This document shows positions 7,358 through 15,764 of a stretch of 34,780 nt of DNA, piece by piece (the stretch's first letter is position 1; every line of letters begins with the position of its first letter). The DNA is from a virus. Location: the IMG/VR virus record IMGVR_UViG_3300009181_000196, positions 1-34,780 of that record; one strand, written 5' to 3'. Below the pieces are notes generated by a model, which was not told where the DNA came from, made no database searches, and saw only the letters and a program-made list of their open reading frames with translations. The translations under genes and the position numbers were made by a program.

Positions 7358-8116
7358 ATGTCATGTTATTATTCTGGTGCAGGAAATGGATCTAATTGTT
7401 ATGAGTTATACGATAAAACTCGTTTAACTCCTGACACAGAAACTATTGCTAATGTTGCTGAAGAAATGGTACAAAGCATGGGACAAAAAATTGATTATTA
7501 TGTTAATACCATGACATTATCTGGAGCAGATCAATTATATGGTGAACAACCTACTAGTGTTTATCATGGTCCTGTTGCGGTTAAAATGATTATTAATTTA
7601 AATGAATCTGCATTATCATTAAGTAAATTCGGGTTTAATTCAGAAGATGATGTTACTGGTTATATGGCTTATAATAATTTTGAAAAAGCCATGGCTGGAG
7701 AAACAATTTATACTGAATTAAATCAAGATGTTGAACCTAAATCTGGTGATGTATTTCGTATGACAGAATACGGTAGTGACCGTAAAAATGGTAGAGGAGG
7801 AAATTATTTTCAGATTACACAACGCAGAGATCAAGATGTGGGTGCTAATATGAATCCATTAGGAGGACATTATGGCTGGGAAATTAAAGCTAAAAGACTA
7901 GAATATAGTTGGGAACCCGGTCTTCCTATCGAAACAGTTAATGAACAAACCACAGAAGATACATTCTATGGTAAATTATCCAGTAACATTATGGGAGAAC
8001 TGTCTTCTGCTCCTAAATCATACGAAGGGTCGGTGGATCAAGAAAGCACCAATCATATTATTGATATGGGTGTAAATGATACTTCTATATATGGTACTTA
8101 TGATTTAAATTCTTAA
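7358..8116 (+). CDS. 14: Neck protein, gp14-like
   Basis: 252 residues; T4 gp14 has 256. The gp14-type layout is visible: an early segment VAEEMVQSMGQKIDYYVNT, then SGADQLYGEQPTSVY (the D-x-L/Y-GE-P/D step), KMIINLNESALSLSKFGFNS (compare the SKFG of gp14), PKSGDVFRMTEYG, then GWEIKAKRLEYSWE near the end. By family knowledge gp14 joins gp13 in the neck between portal and tail. I recognise this from pattern, not from an alignment, so the call is moderate. It lies two bases after the small basic gene and converges with the FG-GAP gene across a short inverted repeat. Confidence 0.62.
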   Translation: MSCYYSGAGNGSNCYELYDKTRLTPDTETIANVAEEMVQSMGQKIDYYVNTMTLSGADQLYGEQPTSVYHGPVAVKMIINLNESALSLSKFGFNSEDDVTGYMAYNNFEKAMAGETIYTELNQDVEPKSGDVFRMTEYGSDRKNGRGGNYFQITQRRDQDVGANMNPLGGHYGWEIKAKRLEYSWEPGLPIETVNEQTTEDTFYGKLSSNIMGELSSAPKSYEGSVDQESTNHIIDMGVNDTSIYGTYDLNS

Positions 8117-8139
8117 TATAGATTTAATTTATATTAAGA
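8111..8139. terminator. AT-rich inverted repeat between convergent genes
   Basis: A perfect 10-bp inverted repeat, TCTTAATATA (8111-8120) and its complement (8130-8139), with a 9-nt loop. Each arm contains the stop codon of one of the two convergent genes. The stem is weak and no long T tract follows, so a bidirectional terminator is possible but unproven. Confidence 0.4.
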
Positions 8140-9027
8140 AATTTTATAAACACTAATTGCACCAGATGAATTTCCATTTTTATCATTAAGAGGTGCACCT
8201 ACGACTATTCTATCTCCTGTTGAATTCATTGAAACACTATATCCGAAAACATCTTCATTAGCTTCTCCATATATATCTACTAATCCTCCTAATTTATTCC
8301 AAACTCCATTTTCTAAATAATAAACTCTAACTGAACCCGAATTACGTCCATTTTTATCATTATAAGGTGCGCCTACAACTATTCTATCTCCCGCTGAATT
8401 CATTGAAACGCTATATCCAAAATAATCACCAGCAGCTTCTCCATCTATATCTACTAATCCTCCTAATTTAGTCCATGTATTTCCAATCAAAGAATAAACT
8501 CTAACTGAACCAGAATTACTTCCATTTCCGTCATTAAAAGGTGCGCCTACAACTATTCTATTTCCCGCTGAATTCATTGAAACACTAAATCCGAAATTAT
8601 CACCAGCAGCTTCTCCATCTATATCTTGTCCTAATTGAGTCCATACATTTCCAATCAAAGAATAAACTCTAACTGAACCAGAATCAATCCCTTTTCCATC
8701 ATTATTAGGTGCGCCTACAACTATTCTATCTCCTGTTGAATTTATCGAAACGCTTCGACCAAAATTATCACCAGCAGCTTCTCCATCTATATCTTGTCCT
8801 AATTTAGTCCATGTATTTCCAATCAAAGAATAAACTCTAACTGAACCAGATCGAGGCGCATTTGTGATATTAATGGGTGATGCTATTACTATTCTATCTC
8901 CCGATGAATTCATTGAAACGCTATATCCAAATTTATCATCAGTAGTTCCTCCATATAAACTTAAACCAAGTTGAGTTATATTTAATTCTTTAATAATTGC
9001 TGATAATAATACTCTTGCTCCTAACAT
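8134..9027 (-). CDS. FG-GAP-like repeat (beta-propeller) adhesin
   Basis: 297 residues made almost entirely of five repeats of about 55 residues. Each has the form D-x-FGxSVSMNSxGDRIVVGAP, then a variable xNDxNGxxSGSVRVY, then GNTWTKLGxxIDGEA. The FG and GAP motifs mark integrin-alpha-like beta-propeller blades. Asp/Asn-rich loops (NDKNGNSSG) look like calcium sites. Five blades is fewer than the usual seven, so either an unusual propeller or assembly as an oligomer is implied. It is the last gene of a minus-strand fibre operon (12965 to 8134). A surface-binding role on the tail fibre is inferred from fold and position. The ATG follows the preceding stop by 4 nt with no Shine-Dalgarno sequence. 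Confidence 0.78.
   Translation of the reverse strand: MLGARVLLSAIIKELNITQLGLSLYGGTTDDKFGYSVSMNSSGDRIVIASPINITNAPRSGSVRVYSLIGNTWTKLGQDIDGEAAGDNFGRSVSINSTGDRIVVGAPNNDGKGIDSGSVRVYSLIGNVWTQLGQDIDGEAAGDNFGFSVSMNSAGNRIVVGAPFNDGNGSNSGSVRVYSLIGNTWTKLGGLVDIDGEAAGDYFGYSVSMNSAGDRIVVGAPYNDKNGRNSGSVRVYYLENGVWNKLGGLVDIYGEANEDVFGYSVSMNSTGDRIVVGAPLNDKNGNSSGAISVYKIS
8185..8945 (-). repeat. Five tandem DNA repeats of about 170 bp
   Basis: The FG-GAP units are also alike at DNA level: segments such as CTATTCTATCTCC, GAATTCATTGAAAC and CCAGCAGCTTCTCC recur with small changes. Synonymous positions are conserved, suggesting recent duplication or recombination. The boundaries are approximate. Confidence 0.75.
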
Positions 9028-9031
9028 AATA

Positions 9032-9649
9032 TTAAGAAGTTAAATCTCCACCTAATAACCACGTATTTGTGTCTATTTTAAATAAAGCAGCACAAGAATT
9101 TTGATCTGTTAACTTAAATTTACTATTATTACTTAATAAAGTAACACCCGCCTCACCAGCTACTGTTACTTGACCCGTTCCTTCTTGATAAATTACAATA
9201 TTAGTTCCAATATCAAAAGGTGTATGAGAATTAGTAGGTATTTTAATAGTAATTGAAGTATTACTTATAATTCCTACTATAGAATTAGCCGCCTCTAATG
9301 GCAAATAACTATTATTAATAGATATGGATGAATGTATTTTTGTTTCAACTGATAATCCAGAAGTATCAACTTTCAATCCACCATAACCCTTAACTATAGT
9401 ACTATCTAATTTAGGTGGTGTTATACAATCATCTGCAAGTTCAGATGAAGTGACGGATTTTAATCCTATTTTATTAGCAGTAATTGATCTATTTGCTAAT
9501 TTTGTTGTAATTACTGGCAAACTTAAAACATGATCAGAAATAGCACTCAGTTGTGCATTTCCAGTACCTGCTGTTCTATCTATCACAACATAATCAGTAC
9601 TTAAAACACTAGCGTATGTCGATAATTCTGATACCTTTTTATTTGCCAT
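9032..9649 (-). CDS. Tail-fibre-associated protein
   Basis: 205 residues. The N-terminus MANKKVSELSTYASVLSTDY followed by VVIDRTAG resembles the openings of phage fibre-tip proteins. The C-terminus has an alternating-strand region (GTNIVIYQEGTGQVTVAGEA) and ends in a compact SCAALFKIDTNTWLLGGDLT. The same IxxNTWxLxG ending is common in marine phage fibre proteins and resembles the end of the fibre at 13701-14702. A middle segment with repeated ITxxKxxxxSV motifs fits a shaft. The start is set by a late-promoter motif ending 5 nt before the ATG. Its exact position in the fibre is not known. Confidence 0.65.
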   Translation of the reverse strand: MANKKVSELSTYASVLSTDYVVIDRTAGTGNAQLSAISDHVLSLPVITTKLANRSITANKIGLKSVTSSELADDCITPPKLDSTIVKGYGGLKVDTSGLSVETKIHSSISINNSYLPLEAANSIVGIISNTSITIKIPTNSHTPFDIGTNIVIYQEGTGQVTVAGEAGVTLLSNNSKFKLTDQNSCAALFKIDTNTWLLGGDLTS

Positions 9650-9654
9650 AATAT

Positions 9655-9662
9655 TATTTAGT
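9655..9662 (-). promoter_or_regulatory. Late promoter overlapping the Ig-gene stop codon
   Basis: ACTAAATA on the minus strand, 5 nt before ATG 9649. Its TAA (9658-9660) is the stop codon of the preceding Ig-domain gene. Confidence 0.65.
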
Positions 9663-10809
9663 TAAGTTGCCAATATGTGTTCGTATCAAGTAATGCATAT
9701 TCTTCATTTCTTGTTATCATATAATTAGAATTCACAGATAAAGGAACACTTAAACTTGTTACACTACCAACAGTATTTGTAGCAACACATGCATAATTTG
9801 CTTGATCGGTTATTTCTATATTATTTAGAGTTAATATTTTCCCTGTTATTCCTAAATCAATAAAAGGATTAGCTTTTATCCATTTATATGAAATTGGATC
9901 TGTTCCATCAGCTTCAGCAGTAAATGTAAACGATTTTTCCACATCAACAGTGCCAGATACTGGTTGTGTAGTAAAAGTTAAGTTTTTATTTACTGTAATA
10001 TAAAACGGAGGACTAGTAACAGTACCAAAACTATTTGTTAATACACAATCATATTTTCCGTCATCGTTAGCATTTAATAAAATATATAACTCTACTTTTC
10101 CAGTATTTGTTGTTATTAATGGTTTATAATATATTCCGTCTTTTCTCCATTGTGCTGTGATTGGTAATGCTCCAATACAACTTAAATATGTATTCAATAC
10201 TTGACCAGCATTATAAGTAGCATCTGTTGGATTTGTTACTACGACTATTTGTTTGTATAATTTTAATTGAACCGTATTACTAGTTCTTGAATTTAGTGAG
10301 TTTTTTGCAATACAATAATAATTAGCTTCGTCCGAAACTTGTACTTTATTAATATAAATCGTATCTGCTGTGGCAGATGGAATCAAAATATTATTCTTAT
10401 ACCATTTATAATTAATAGGATCTGAACCAATAGCAGAAATTTTAAAAACAACAGTGGTATCTATATTAGTTGTTATTGAATCTGGTTGAGTAACAATATA
10501 TACCGCACCACCAACAGTTAAAAATACTTTGTCGCTTCGAATTGACTTGGTGTTATTTGATATTACACAATAATAATATTCTTCATCATTAGCAGTAGCA
10601 TTAGTTATAGAAAATGTATCACTGTTTGCTCCCGCAATTAAAGATTGGTTCTTATACCATTTATAAGTAATATTAGTTCCTCCAGCTTTTATTTTAAAAG
10701 TAAAAGAATCGCCTATTCCTATTATTCCTCCTATTGGTTGTTGTACAATATAAGGAGCAATATAAGATACTATATTACAATACTTAATATATGATCCTTT
10801 AATAAACAT
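9658..10809 (-). CDS. Four-domain Ig-like virion protein
   Basis: 383 residues holding four tandem immunoglobulin-like (I-set type) domains of about 85 residues. Each has a core Trp (YKWYKN, YKWYKN, AQWRKD, YKWIKA) and an F-strand D-x-x-x-Y-x-C motif (EEYYYCVISN, ANYYCIAKNS, GKYDCVLTNS, ANYACVATNT). Only the third domain also has the B-strand Cys (LSCIGALP); the others replace it, so three domains should lack the usual disulphide. Ig domains on tailed phages decorate capsids or fibres and bind carbohydrate surfaces. The gene sits inside the fibre operon. Upstream is only a degenerate late-promoter sequence, so it is probably read from 12978. Confidence 0.85.
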   Translation of the reverse strand: MFIKGSYIKYCNIVSYIAPYIVQQPIGGIIGIGDSFTFKIKAGGTNITYKWYKNQSLIAGANSDTFSITNATANDEEYYYCVISNNTKSIRSDKVFLTVGGAVYIVTQPDSITTNIDTTVVFKISAIGSDPINYKWYKNNILIPSATADTIYINKVQVSDEANYYCIAKNSLNSRTSNTVQLKLYKQIVVVTNPTDATYNAGQVLNTYLSCIGALPITAQWRKDGIYYKPLITTNTGKVELYILLNANDDGKYDCVLTNSFGTVTSPPFYITVNKNLTFTTQPVSGTVDVEKSFTFTAEADGTDPISYKWIKANPFIDLGITGKILTLNNIEITDQANYACVATNTVGSVTSLSVPLSVNSNYMITRNEEYALLDTNTYWQLN

Positions 10810-10832
10810 AATATTTTAAATCCTAATATTGT

Positions 10833-12965
10833 TTACACATCAGCATACAAATCAAATAGACTAGGCGCAGTTTTTCTTAAAATGAAATTTTTTGAGGCAC
10901 TAGACGGAACTATTAGAGTACCAATTTTTGGTGTAATTCCAGCACTACTAACAAGTGTAACAGGTTGAGTATTTAAATTCAAAATCGTAAACTTTATAAT
11001 TGAACCCGTTTGTATTTTCCAAAAAGAATGCGAATCTAAACTATTCGCTGTAGCTAATGTTAAATAATACGACGTACTTCCTGTAGCGACTATATATTCA
11101 TTCATTAATTCTGTAATACTAAGAGTATCAGGACCATTCTTTTCAATCGAACTTTTTAATCCTTGGACATTTCCTCTTAAATAAGTTGCACTAATACTAC
11201 TATTTCCTAGTACTGTTGTATTATCACTAATGCCATTTGTATTATAACCAATAACAATTTGATTATAACCATCTACTCCATATATATCTGTGTCTGCTCC
11301 TATTAATACGTTTTGATAACCATATTGTATATTATTTCCAGCATAAGATCCAATAGCAACATTTTCCGAACTAAATGAGGACACTAATGCACTTCTTCCT
11401 ACTGCAACATTAAGATTTCCATTTAAATTAAGTTGTAATGCGTATTTTCCTATCGCAACATTATCTTCTGAACTTAATGAATTCGATAAAGCTGCATGTC
11501 CAATAGCAGTATTAGCATTTCCCTTGTCGTAACGTAAAGTAAAATTCCCAACTGCTACATTCTGAAATCCAGACTCATTAGTACGCAATGAATGAAACCC
11601 AATTGATACATTATCGTATCCACTAATATTTCCAAATTGACTATAATAACCAATAGCTACATTTTTTTCTCCAATTGTGGAAGTACCCAGTGCGTATGAT
11701 CCTACTGCTGTATTATATGCACCACTTAACTCGCCATAACCACCAGATATTTTTCTAAGAGTGCCAGTACCAACAGCAACATTATACTTATTCTCGGATT
11801 GAGCTGAACATAAAGATTGATATCCTACTGCTGTATTAACATTGTTATTATAATTACCATTACCAATAGTTAATCCACTAATTAATGCATCTCCGGTTAC
11901 TGACAATGTAGCAAATAATATATTATTGATTGACGTATTTCCAGTTACCGTTAACGCATCAACTAATGTACCACCAATTACTTGTAAATTTTGTGGATAA
12001 GCAGATAAACTAACATCGCCAGTTCCAATTCCAACTTTACCATCATGAGTAATAATCATTTTAGTTGATGCATTAGAATTACCTGATGTAGTAGTCAAGA
12101 AAGTCAATTTACCGGGCGATGATCCAGAAATAGCATTATTTCCTTCAACTTCACCCTGTATTGAAGCACATCTTCTCAAGATGCCATCTTTAGAATAATA
12201 CGAAAAATCTATTAATCCTACATTAGATCCATCTGTTGTAGGAGCACCTGTTAAACCAAAAGTATTATTAAAAGATTTATTAAATGAAAATACTCCAGCA
12301 CTACTAGTATTATCAGCATAAGACCATAACCCCATTCTTTGTGTGCCCGTACCTGCTACATTAAATCTTAAAACGCCAGTATTACTTGATAAAGATGTTA
12401 GAGAACCTACATTAACATTTCCACCTTTATCAATCATAAATGGATTAGGATCATTTGATTGATCTTCAATAATAAAAGCAGGAGCAGATCCAGTTTGAGT
12501 AACCTTTACTGCTGGTATAATACTAGAATTCGATGTGACATGCAATCTAGCACTAGGGGAATTTGTACTCATTCCTATATTTGCATCGGAATTGATATAC
12601 ATGGCAGTTAAATTATTAACTTTATTATAAATGCCTCTACCAAAATCTAAAGTTAATGTATTAACCCCATTTCCATTTAATGAACCATCGCTAATAATTA
12701 CTTCTGTGCTAGTTCCAGATAAATAATTAGTATAAGTAAAATTATTTACATGAATATTATCACAATAAATATCTCCATCTATATTAGCTGATAATAAAGA
12801 AATACCTTGGCTTGAACTTAACAATCCATTTACGACGAAATCGCCTTCGAATGGTTGATCTGGTGATGCAATAGGATCACTAGCACTATCAGGAAACCCA
12901 ACAGTTTGGTTCGTATGATGGTTTTTTCTATGAAGTTTGTCGTGGAATCGTGCATTTCCTGCCAT
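10833..12965 (-). CDS. Large tail fibre with YadA-like head repeats
   Basis: 710 residues. The first part (MAGNARFHDKLHRKNHH and following) is probably the attachment region. Residues of about 100-350 include a fibre segment with GNVNVGSLTSLSSN and DGKVGIGTG elements. The core (about 370-600) is a run of roughly eleven NxAVG/NVAIG repeats such as NTAVGYQSL, NVAIGYYSQ and NVAVGRSAL, the left-handed parallel beta-roll of YadA/trimeric-adhesin heads. That predicts a trimeric fibre. The C-terminus (ITPKIGTLIVPSSASKNF and following) is a small beta domain. A TTG three bases upstream is less likely than ATG 12965, which sits 5 nt after a late-promoter octamer. It heads the minus-strand fibre operon. 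Confidence 0.82.
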   Translation of the reverse strand: MAGNARFHDKLHRKNHHTNQTVGFPDSASDPIASPDQPFEGDFVVNGLLSSSQGISLLSANIDGDIYCDNIHVNNFTYTNYLSGTSTEVIISDGSLNGNGVNTLTLDFGRGIYNKVNNLTAMYINSDANIGMSTNSPSARLHVTSNSSIIPAVKVTQTGSAPAFIIEDQSNDPNPFMIDKGGNVNVGSLTSLSSNTGVLRFNVAGTGTQRMGLWSYADNTSSAGVFSFNKSFNNTFGLTGAPTTDGSNVGLIDFSYYSKDGILRRCASIQGEVEGNNAISGSSPGKLTFLTTTSGNSNASTKMIITHDGKVGIGTGDVSLSAYPQNLQVIGGTLVDALTVTGNTSINNILFATLSVTGDALISGLTIGNGNYNNNVNTAVGYQSLCSAQSENKYNVAVGTGTLRKISGGYGELSGAYNTAVGSYALGTSTIGEKNVAIGYYSQFGNISGYDNVSIGFHSLRTNESGFQNVAVGNFTLRYDKGNANTAIGHAALSNSLSSEDNVAIGKYALQLNLNGNLNVAVGRSALVSSFSSENVAIGSYAGNNIQYGYQNVLIGADTDIYGVDGYNQIVIGYNTNGISDNTTVLGNSSISATYLRGNVQGLKSSIEKNGPDTLSITELMNEYIVATGSTSYYLTLATANSLDSHSFWKIQTGSIIKFTILNLNTQPVTLVSSAGITPKIGTLIVPSSASKNFILRKTAPSLFDLYADV

Positions 12966-12970
12966 CAAAG

Positions 12971-12978
12971 TATTTATT
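12971..12978 (-). promoter_or_regulatory. Late promoter for the fibre operon
   Basis: AATAAATA followed by CTTTG and then ATG 12965. It lies back to back with the plus-strand promoter at 12981-12988. Confidence 0.7.
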
Positions 12979-12980
12979 CA

Positions 12981-12988
12981 TATAAATA
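12981..12988 (+). promoter_or_regulatory. Late promoter, perfect TATAAATA
   Basis: Exact T4 late octamer, 6 nt before ATG 12995. It is separated from the opposing minus-strand octamer by 2 bp. Confidence 0.78.
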
Positions 12989-12994
12989 ATTAAA

Positions 12995-13696
12995 ATGGCT
13001 GATACTACCACCAATTTCTTTATTAATCAGAATTATAACCAAAATTATGATATTACTTGGTCATTTCAGTATAATATATCTGGATCGAATACTAGTACTG
13101 GTGGATTTTCCACGTTTTTATTCAATAATGATACATTAGTTGGAGGAGGAAAATATTCTGGAGTAGGATTTTCTACATATAAAAGCAGTCAAGGCGTTAC
13201 TGGTGCTGTATTAGGTATAATATTTGATACAACCAACAACATTAAAATTAAATCAACTACTAAATTTACCACCTTAACTACAATTCCGTTATTTACAGAA
13301 TTAACACCATTTATAAACACTACTAATAAATTTAATACAATAAGATTCAATTTAACGAATTTAGGTAGTATATTAAATATAGCAATTAAAGAATTAGATA
13401 CTAATACATATAAAACTGTTGCTACTATAAACACTAATATTACAGCAAATGATACAGATTTTTATAAAATAGGTTTTGGTTATTCGTCTCCATTAAAAAG
13501 TGGTGATCCAAAATTATTATTTAAAATTAAAGATATACATATACATGGTAGCACTCATATTCCAGAAACTAAAATAAAAAAACCCCCATATAATTTTAAT
13601 ACAAACACATATTATATAATACAATCCCAAAATTCAGATAAAATTGAAATAGGACGACCAACTCCTGCTTCAGTTGGATCTTTATTGTATAAATAA
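12995..13696 (+). CDS. Lectin-like (ConA/L-type fold) virion protein
   Basis: 233 residues. The first 170 look like a legume-lectin-type jelly roll: GGFSTFLFNNDTL, GGGKYSGVGFSTY, GAVLGIIFDTTNN, then FNTIRFNLTNLGSILNIAI and DTDFYKIGFGYSSPL. The GIIFDTxxN and KIGFGYSS segments recall the GVxFDT and xVGFSA strands of L-type lectins. A Pro/Lys-rich linker (HIPETKIKKPPYNF) leads to a short C-terminal tail. It probably binds carbohydrate on the cell surface. The gene is rich in Asn and Thr. Its last two codons and stop (TAT AAA TAA) form the late promoter of the next gene. Confidence 0.65.
   Translation: MADTTTNFFINQNYNQNYDITWSFQYNISGSNTSTGGFSTFLFNNDTLVGGGKYSGVGFSTYKSSQGVTGAVLGIIFDTTNNIKIKSTTKFTTLTTIPLFTELTPFINTTNKFNTIRFNLTNLGSILNIAIKELDTNTYKTVATINTNITANDTDFYKIGFGYSSPLKSGDPKLLFKIKDIHIHGSTHIPETKIKKPPYNFNTNTYYIIQSQNSDKIEIGRPTPASVGSLLYK
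13688..13695 (+). promoter_or_regulatory. Late promoter made of the preceding stop codon
   Basis: Perfect TATAAATA formed by the Tyr-Lys-stop end of the lectin-like gene, 5 nt before ATG 13701. It decides the start of the next gene against an upstream in-frame ATG at 13674. Confidence 0.75.
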
Positions 13697-13700
13697 AATT

Positions 13701-14702
13701 ATGGATTCATTTATTACAGATTTATCAGAACAAACAAAAGTCGCAAACAAGGATTATACGGTCTTTGATATACAAGACGTAACTACTGGAAAATATAATA
13801 CAAGAAAGGTATCATATGATACAATATACAATCAATTAGTTACAGATGTAACAACTCAATTTAATACTCAATTTACTAAAATAGACAAAGGAATTACCGA
13901 GGCAAAAGCATCAGCTAATTCTAAATTAGATAAAAAAGGAACAAATTTAAATCTTCTGGAAAAAATGACGGGTCCATTATTAGTTGATACATTTTCTGCT
14001 ACAGGATTATCATATTTTAAAAACACGGTAGATTTAGGTTCTAATTATATTTCAAATGTTAAAGATCCTAGACTTGATCAAGATGCTGCAACTAAAATAT
14101 ATGTAGATACCTACGTAAATGGTAAAGTTGCTAACCTTACCACTTCAACTAATTTTTTAAAAAATACTGGAGACAAATTGATAGCAGGAGATTTAGAATT
14201 AAATCGAGACCCAAGACAACCTTTCCACGCCACAAATAAAAAATGGGTAGAAGATAAAATTAGTAATGCTACCTCAACAGTTCAACAAACCATTACATCT
14301 AATATTTCAAATGCATATGTTCCCTTAAGTGGTGGTACAATGACAGGTTCTTTGGTTTTAAAAGGATTTTCGGAACAAACACCATCAGTAATTACACCAG
14401 CGAATAATAAAGTAACATTAAATTTAAATACTGGGAATACATTTTCTATAAATTTAAACGCAAATGTCACTGAGTTTATTTTAACTAATGCACCATCAGC
14501 AGGTACATATACTATAACACTAGCTATAAAAAATACTGGAAATTTTACGGTTGCTTGGAATACATTCGATAATCAAACTGTCAAATGGGCTGGTGGTGGT
14601 ACTCCAACCATGACTACAGGTGCTACCAAAACAGATATATACTGTTTAACTTATATCGCACAAACATGGTATGGGTTTATCGGAGGACAAAGTTTTCAAT
14701 AA
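13701..14702 (+). CDS. Tail fibre protein with coiled-coil shaft
   Basis: 333 residues from the promoter-supported ATG. The N-terminus MDSFITDLSEQTKVANKDYT is a fibre attachment-like opening. Residues of about 50-80 (TKIDKGITEAKASANSKLD) are coiled-coil-prone. Typical fibre phrases follow: NYISNVKDPRLDQDAATKIY twice in variant form, YVPLSGGTMTGSLVLKG, then a C-terminal beta domain with GTYTITLAIKNTGNFTVAW and a terminal IAQTWYGFIGGQSF. SGGTMTG and DPxxxxDAATKxYVD are hallmark repeats of phage fibre shafts. It is followed by the Gly-rich adhesin, the same fibre-then-adhesin order as T2 genes 37 and 38. Confidence 0.78.
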   Translation: MDSFITDLSEQTKVANKDYTVFDIQDVTTGKYNTRKVSYDTIYNQLVTDVTTQFNTQFTKIDKGITEAKASANSKLDKKGTNLNLLEKMTGPLLVDTFSATGLSYFKNTVDLGSNYISNVKDPRLDQDAATKIYVDTYVNGKVANLTTSTNFLKNTGDKLIAGDLELNRDPRQPFHATNKKWVEDKISNATSTVQQTITSNISNAYVPLSGGTMTGSLVLKGFSEQTPSVITPANNKVTLNLNTGNTFSINLNANVTEFILTNAPSAGTYTITLAIKNTGNFTVAWNTFDNQTVKWAGGGTPTMTTGATKTDIYCLTYIAQTWYGFIGGQSFQ

Positions 14703-14710
14703 TAAATTAT

Positions 14711-15514
14711 ATGCCAATAGGAAATGCATTAGCTGTTATAATATCTAAAAAAATACAATATTTTGATTTCGATATCATTATTAGTAATAATACAACTGGA
14801 TATGAGCTTTATCCTGTGTTAGTACAACTAGGTTGGAATAAAGCTCAACCAATAAAAGGAACCGTAATCGTAAATGCCGGGGTAACTATGAGTGGAACTG
14901 CTAGTACTTCAACAGCAGTGGGTGCACCAGCATTTAAAATTACAAACATAAATAGACTTTCGATAATAAATATACGAAACAACGGTTCAATAATAGGATC
15001 TGGCGGAAATGGAGGTACTTGGGAGGGAGAAGGTGGAGGAGGTCATGCTGGTGGTGATGCCATCAACTGTAGTATTGCTTGTAATATTAATTTATTAAAT
15101 CATGGAACTATAGCTGGAGGTGGAGCAGGCGGAGGAGGAGCCGTAGGAGGTGGAGGTGGAGGTGCTGGTTCACCTGCTGGAACAGGAGGAAAAGGTAAAA
15201 TGATGTGCCCACCAAATGTTAATGGACAACCGGGGTCTTGTTATGGTTATGCCCCATATGGACGGAACGGATCATCAACAACAGGAGGACAAGGACTTTT
15301 CCCAACTCAAGGAAAATATTATTATCCTGATTCTCCTGCTAATGGCGGAAATGGGGGAGATTTAGGAACCAAAGGAGATACTAGTGGAATTTATATTAGT
15401 GGTACAGTAAAGTCTTCATCCCCAGGAGGATATGCTGGGAAAGCAATCAATTATCCTTCTAATGGAACTGGATACCATTTAGATCCTAGTTCTACAGGAA
15501 CTATTATAGGATAA
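14711..15514 (+). CDS. Glycine-rich receptor-binding adhesin, gp38-like
   Basis: 267 residues from ATG 14711 (a longer in-frame start at 14585 lies inside the fibre gene). Residues 1-95 are a beta-rich attachment part with NINRLSIINIRNNGSIIG. After that come glycine-rich motifs: SGGNGGTWEGEGGGGHAGG, IAGGGAGGGGAVGGGGGGA, SPAGTGGKGK and ANGGNGGDLG, separated by variable loops. This is the polyglycine-II sandwich layout of T-even gp38 adhesins, where the loops determine receptor choice. Four Cys are present in the variable part (SIACN, MMCPP, GSCYG). Its place directly after the fibre gene supports a tip adhesin. Assignment rests on composition and context. Confidence 0.72.
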   Translation: MPIGNALAVIISKKIQYFDFDIIISNNTTGYELYPVLVQLGWNKAQPIKGTVIVNAGVTMSGTASTSTAVGAPAFKITNINRLSIINIRNNGSIIGSGGNGGTWEGEGGGGHAGGDAINCSIACNINLLNHGTIAGGGAGGGGAVGGGGGGAGSPAGTGGKGKMMCPPNVNGQPGSCYGYAPYGRNGSSTTGGQGLFPTQGKYYYPDSPANGGNGGDLGTKGDTSGIYISGTVKSSSPGGYAGKAINYPSNGTGYHLDPSSTGTIIG

Positions 15515-15527
15515 GATCAATCCCAAT

Positions 15528-15764
15528 TCATAAATTCTCTTCTACCCTGAAATCGTGATTCATTGCAGGAAATCTTTGAGTAATATATTTTTGTAAAGCA
15601 ATCGGTTTGATCCAAGATGAACTTTTTTCTAAATCTATTTTAGATTTTTCGGCTTGTTGATTAATCAATTGTAATGCTTCAGCTAGACATAACCATCTAG
15701 AATATGTATCAATTGTCATTACATGAGTTTTATTCGATTTAGTTTTTATGGAAACCTTTTTCAT
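15528..15764 (-). CDS. Small unknown protein
   Basis: 78 residues, MKKVSIKTKSNKTHVMTID and following. A Trp-containing helical segment (YSRWLCLAEALQLINQQAEK) lies in the middle. No family is recognised. Its ATG overlaps the stop of the upstream gene (TAATG), so it is the third gene of a small operon that starts at 16571. It converges with the adhesin gene. Confidence 0.65.
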   Translation of the reverse strand: MKKVSIKTKSNKTHVMTIDTYSRWLCLAEALQLINQQAEKSKIDLEKSSSWIKPIALQKYITQRFPAMNHDFRVEENL

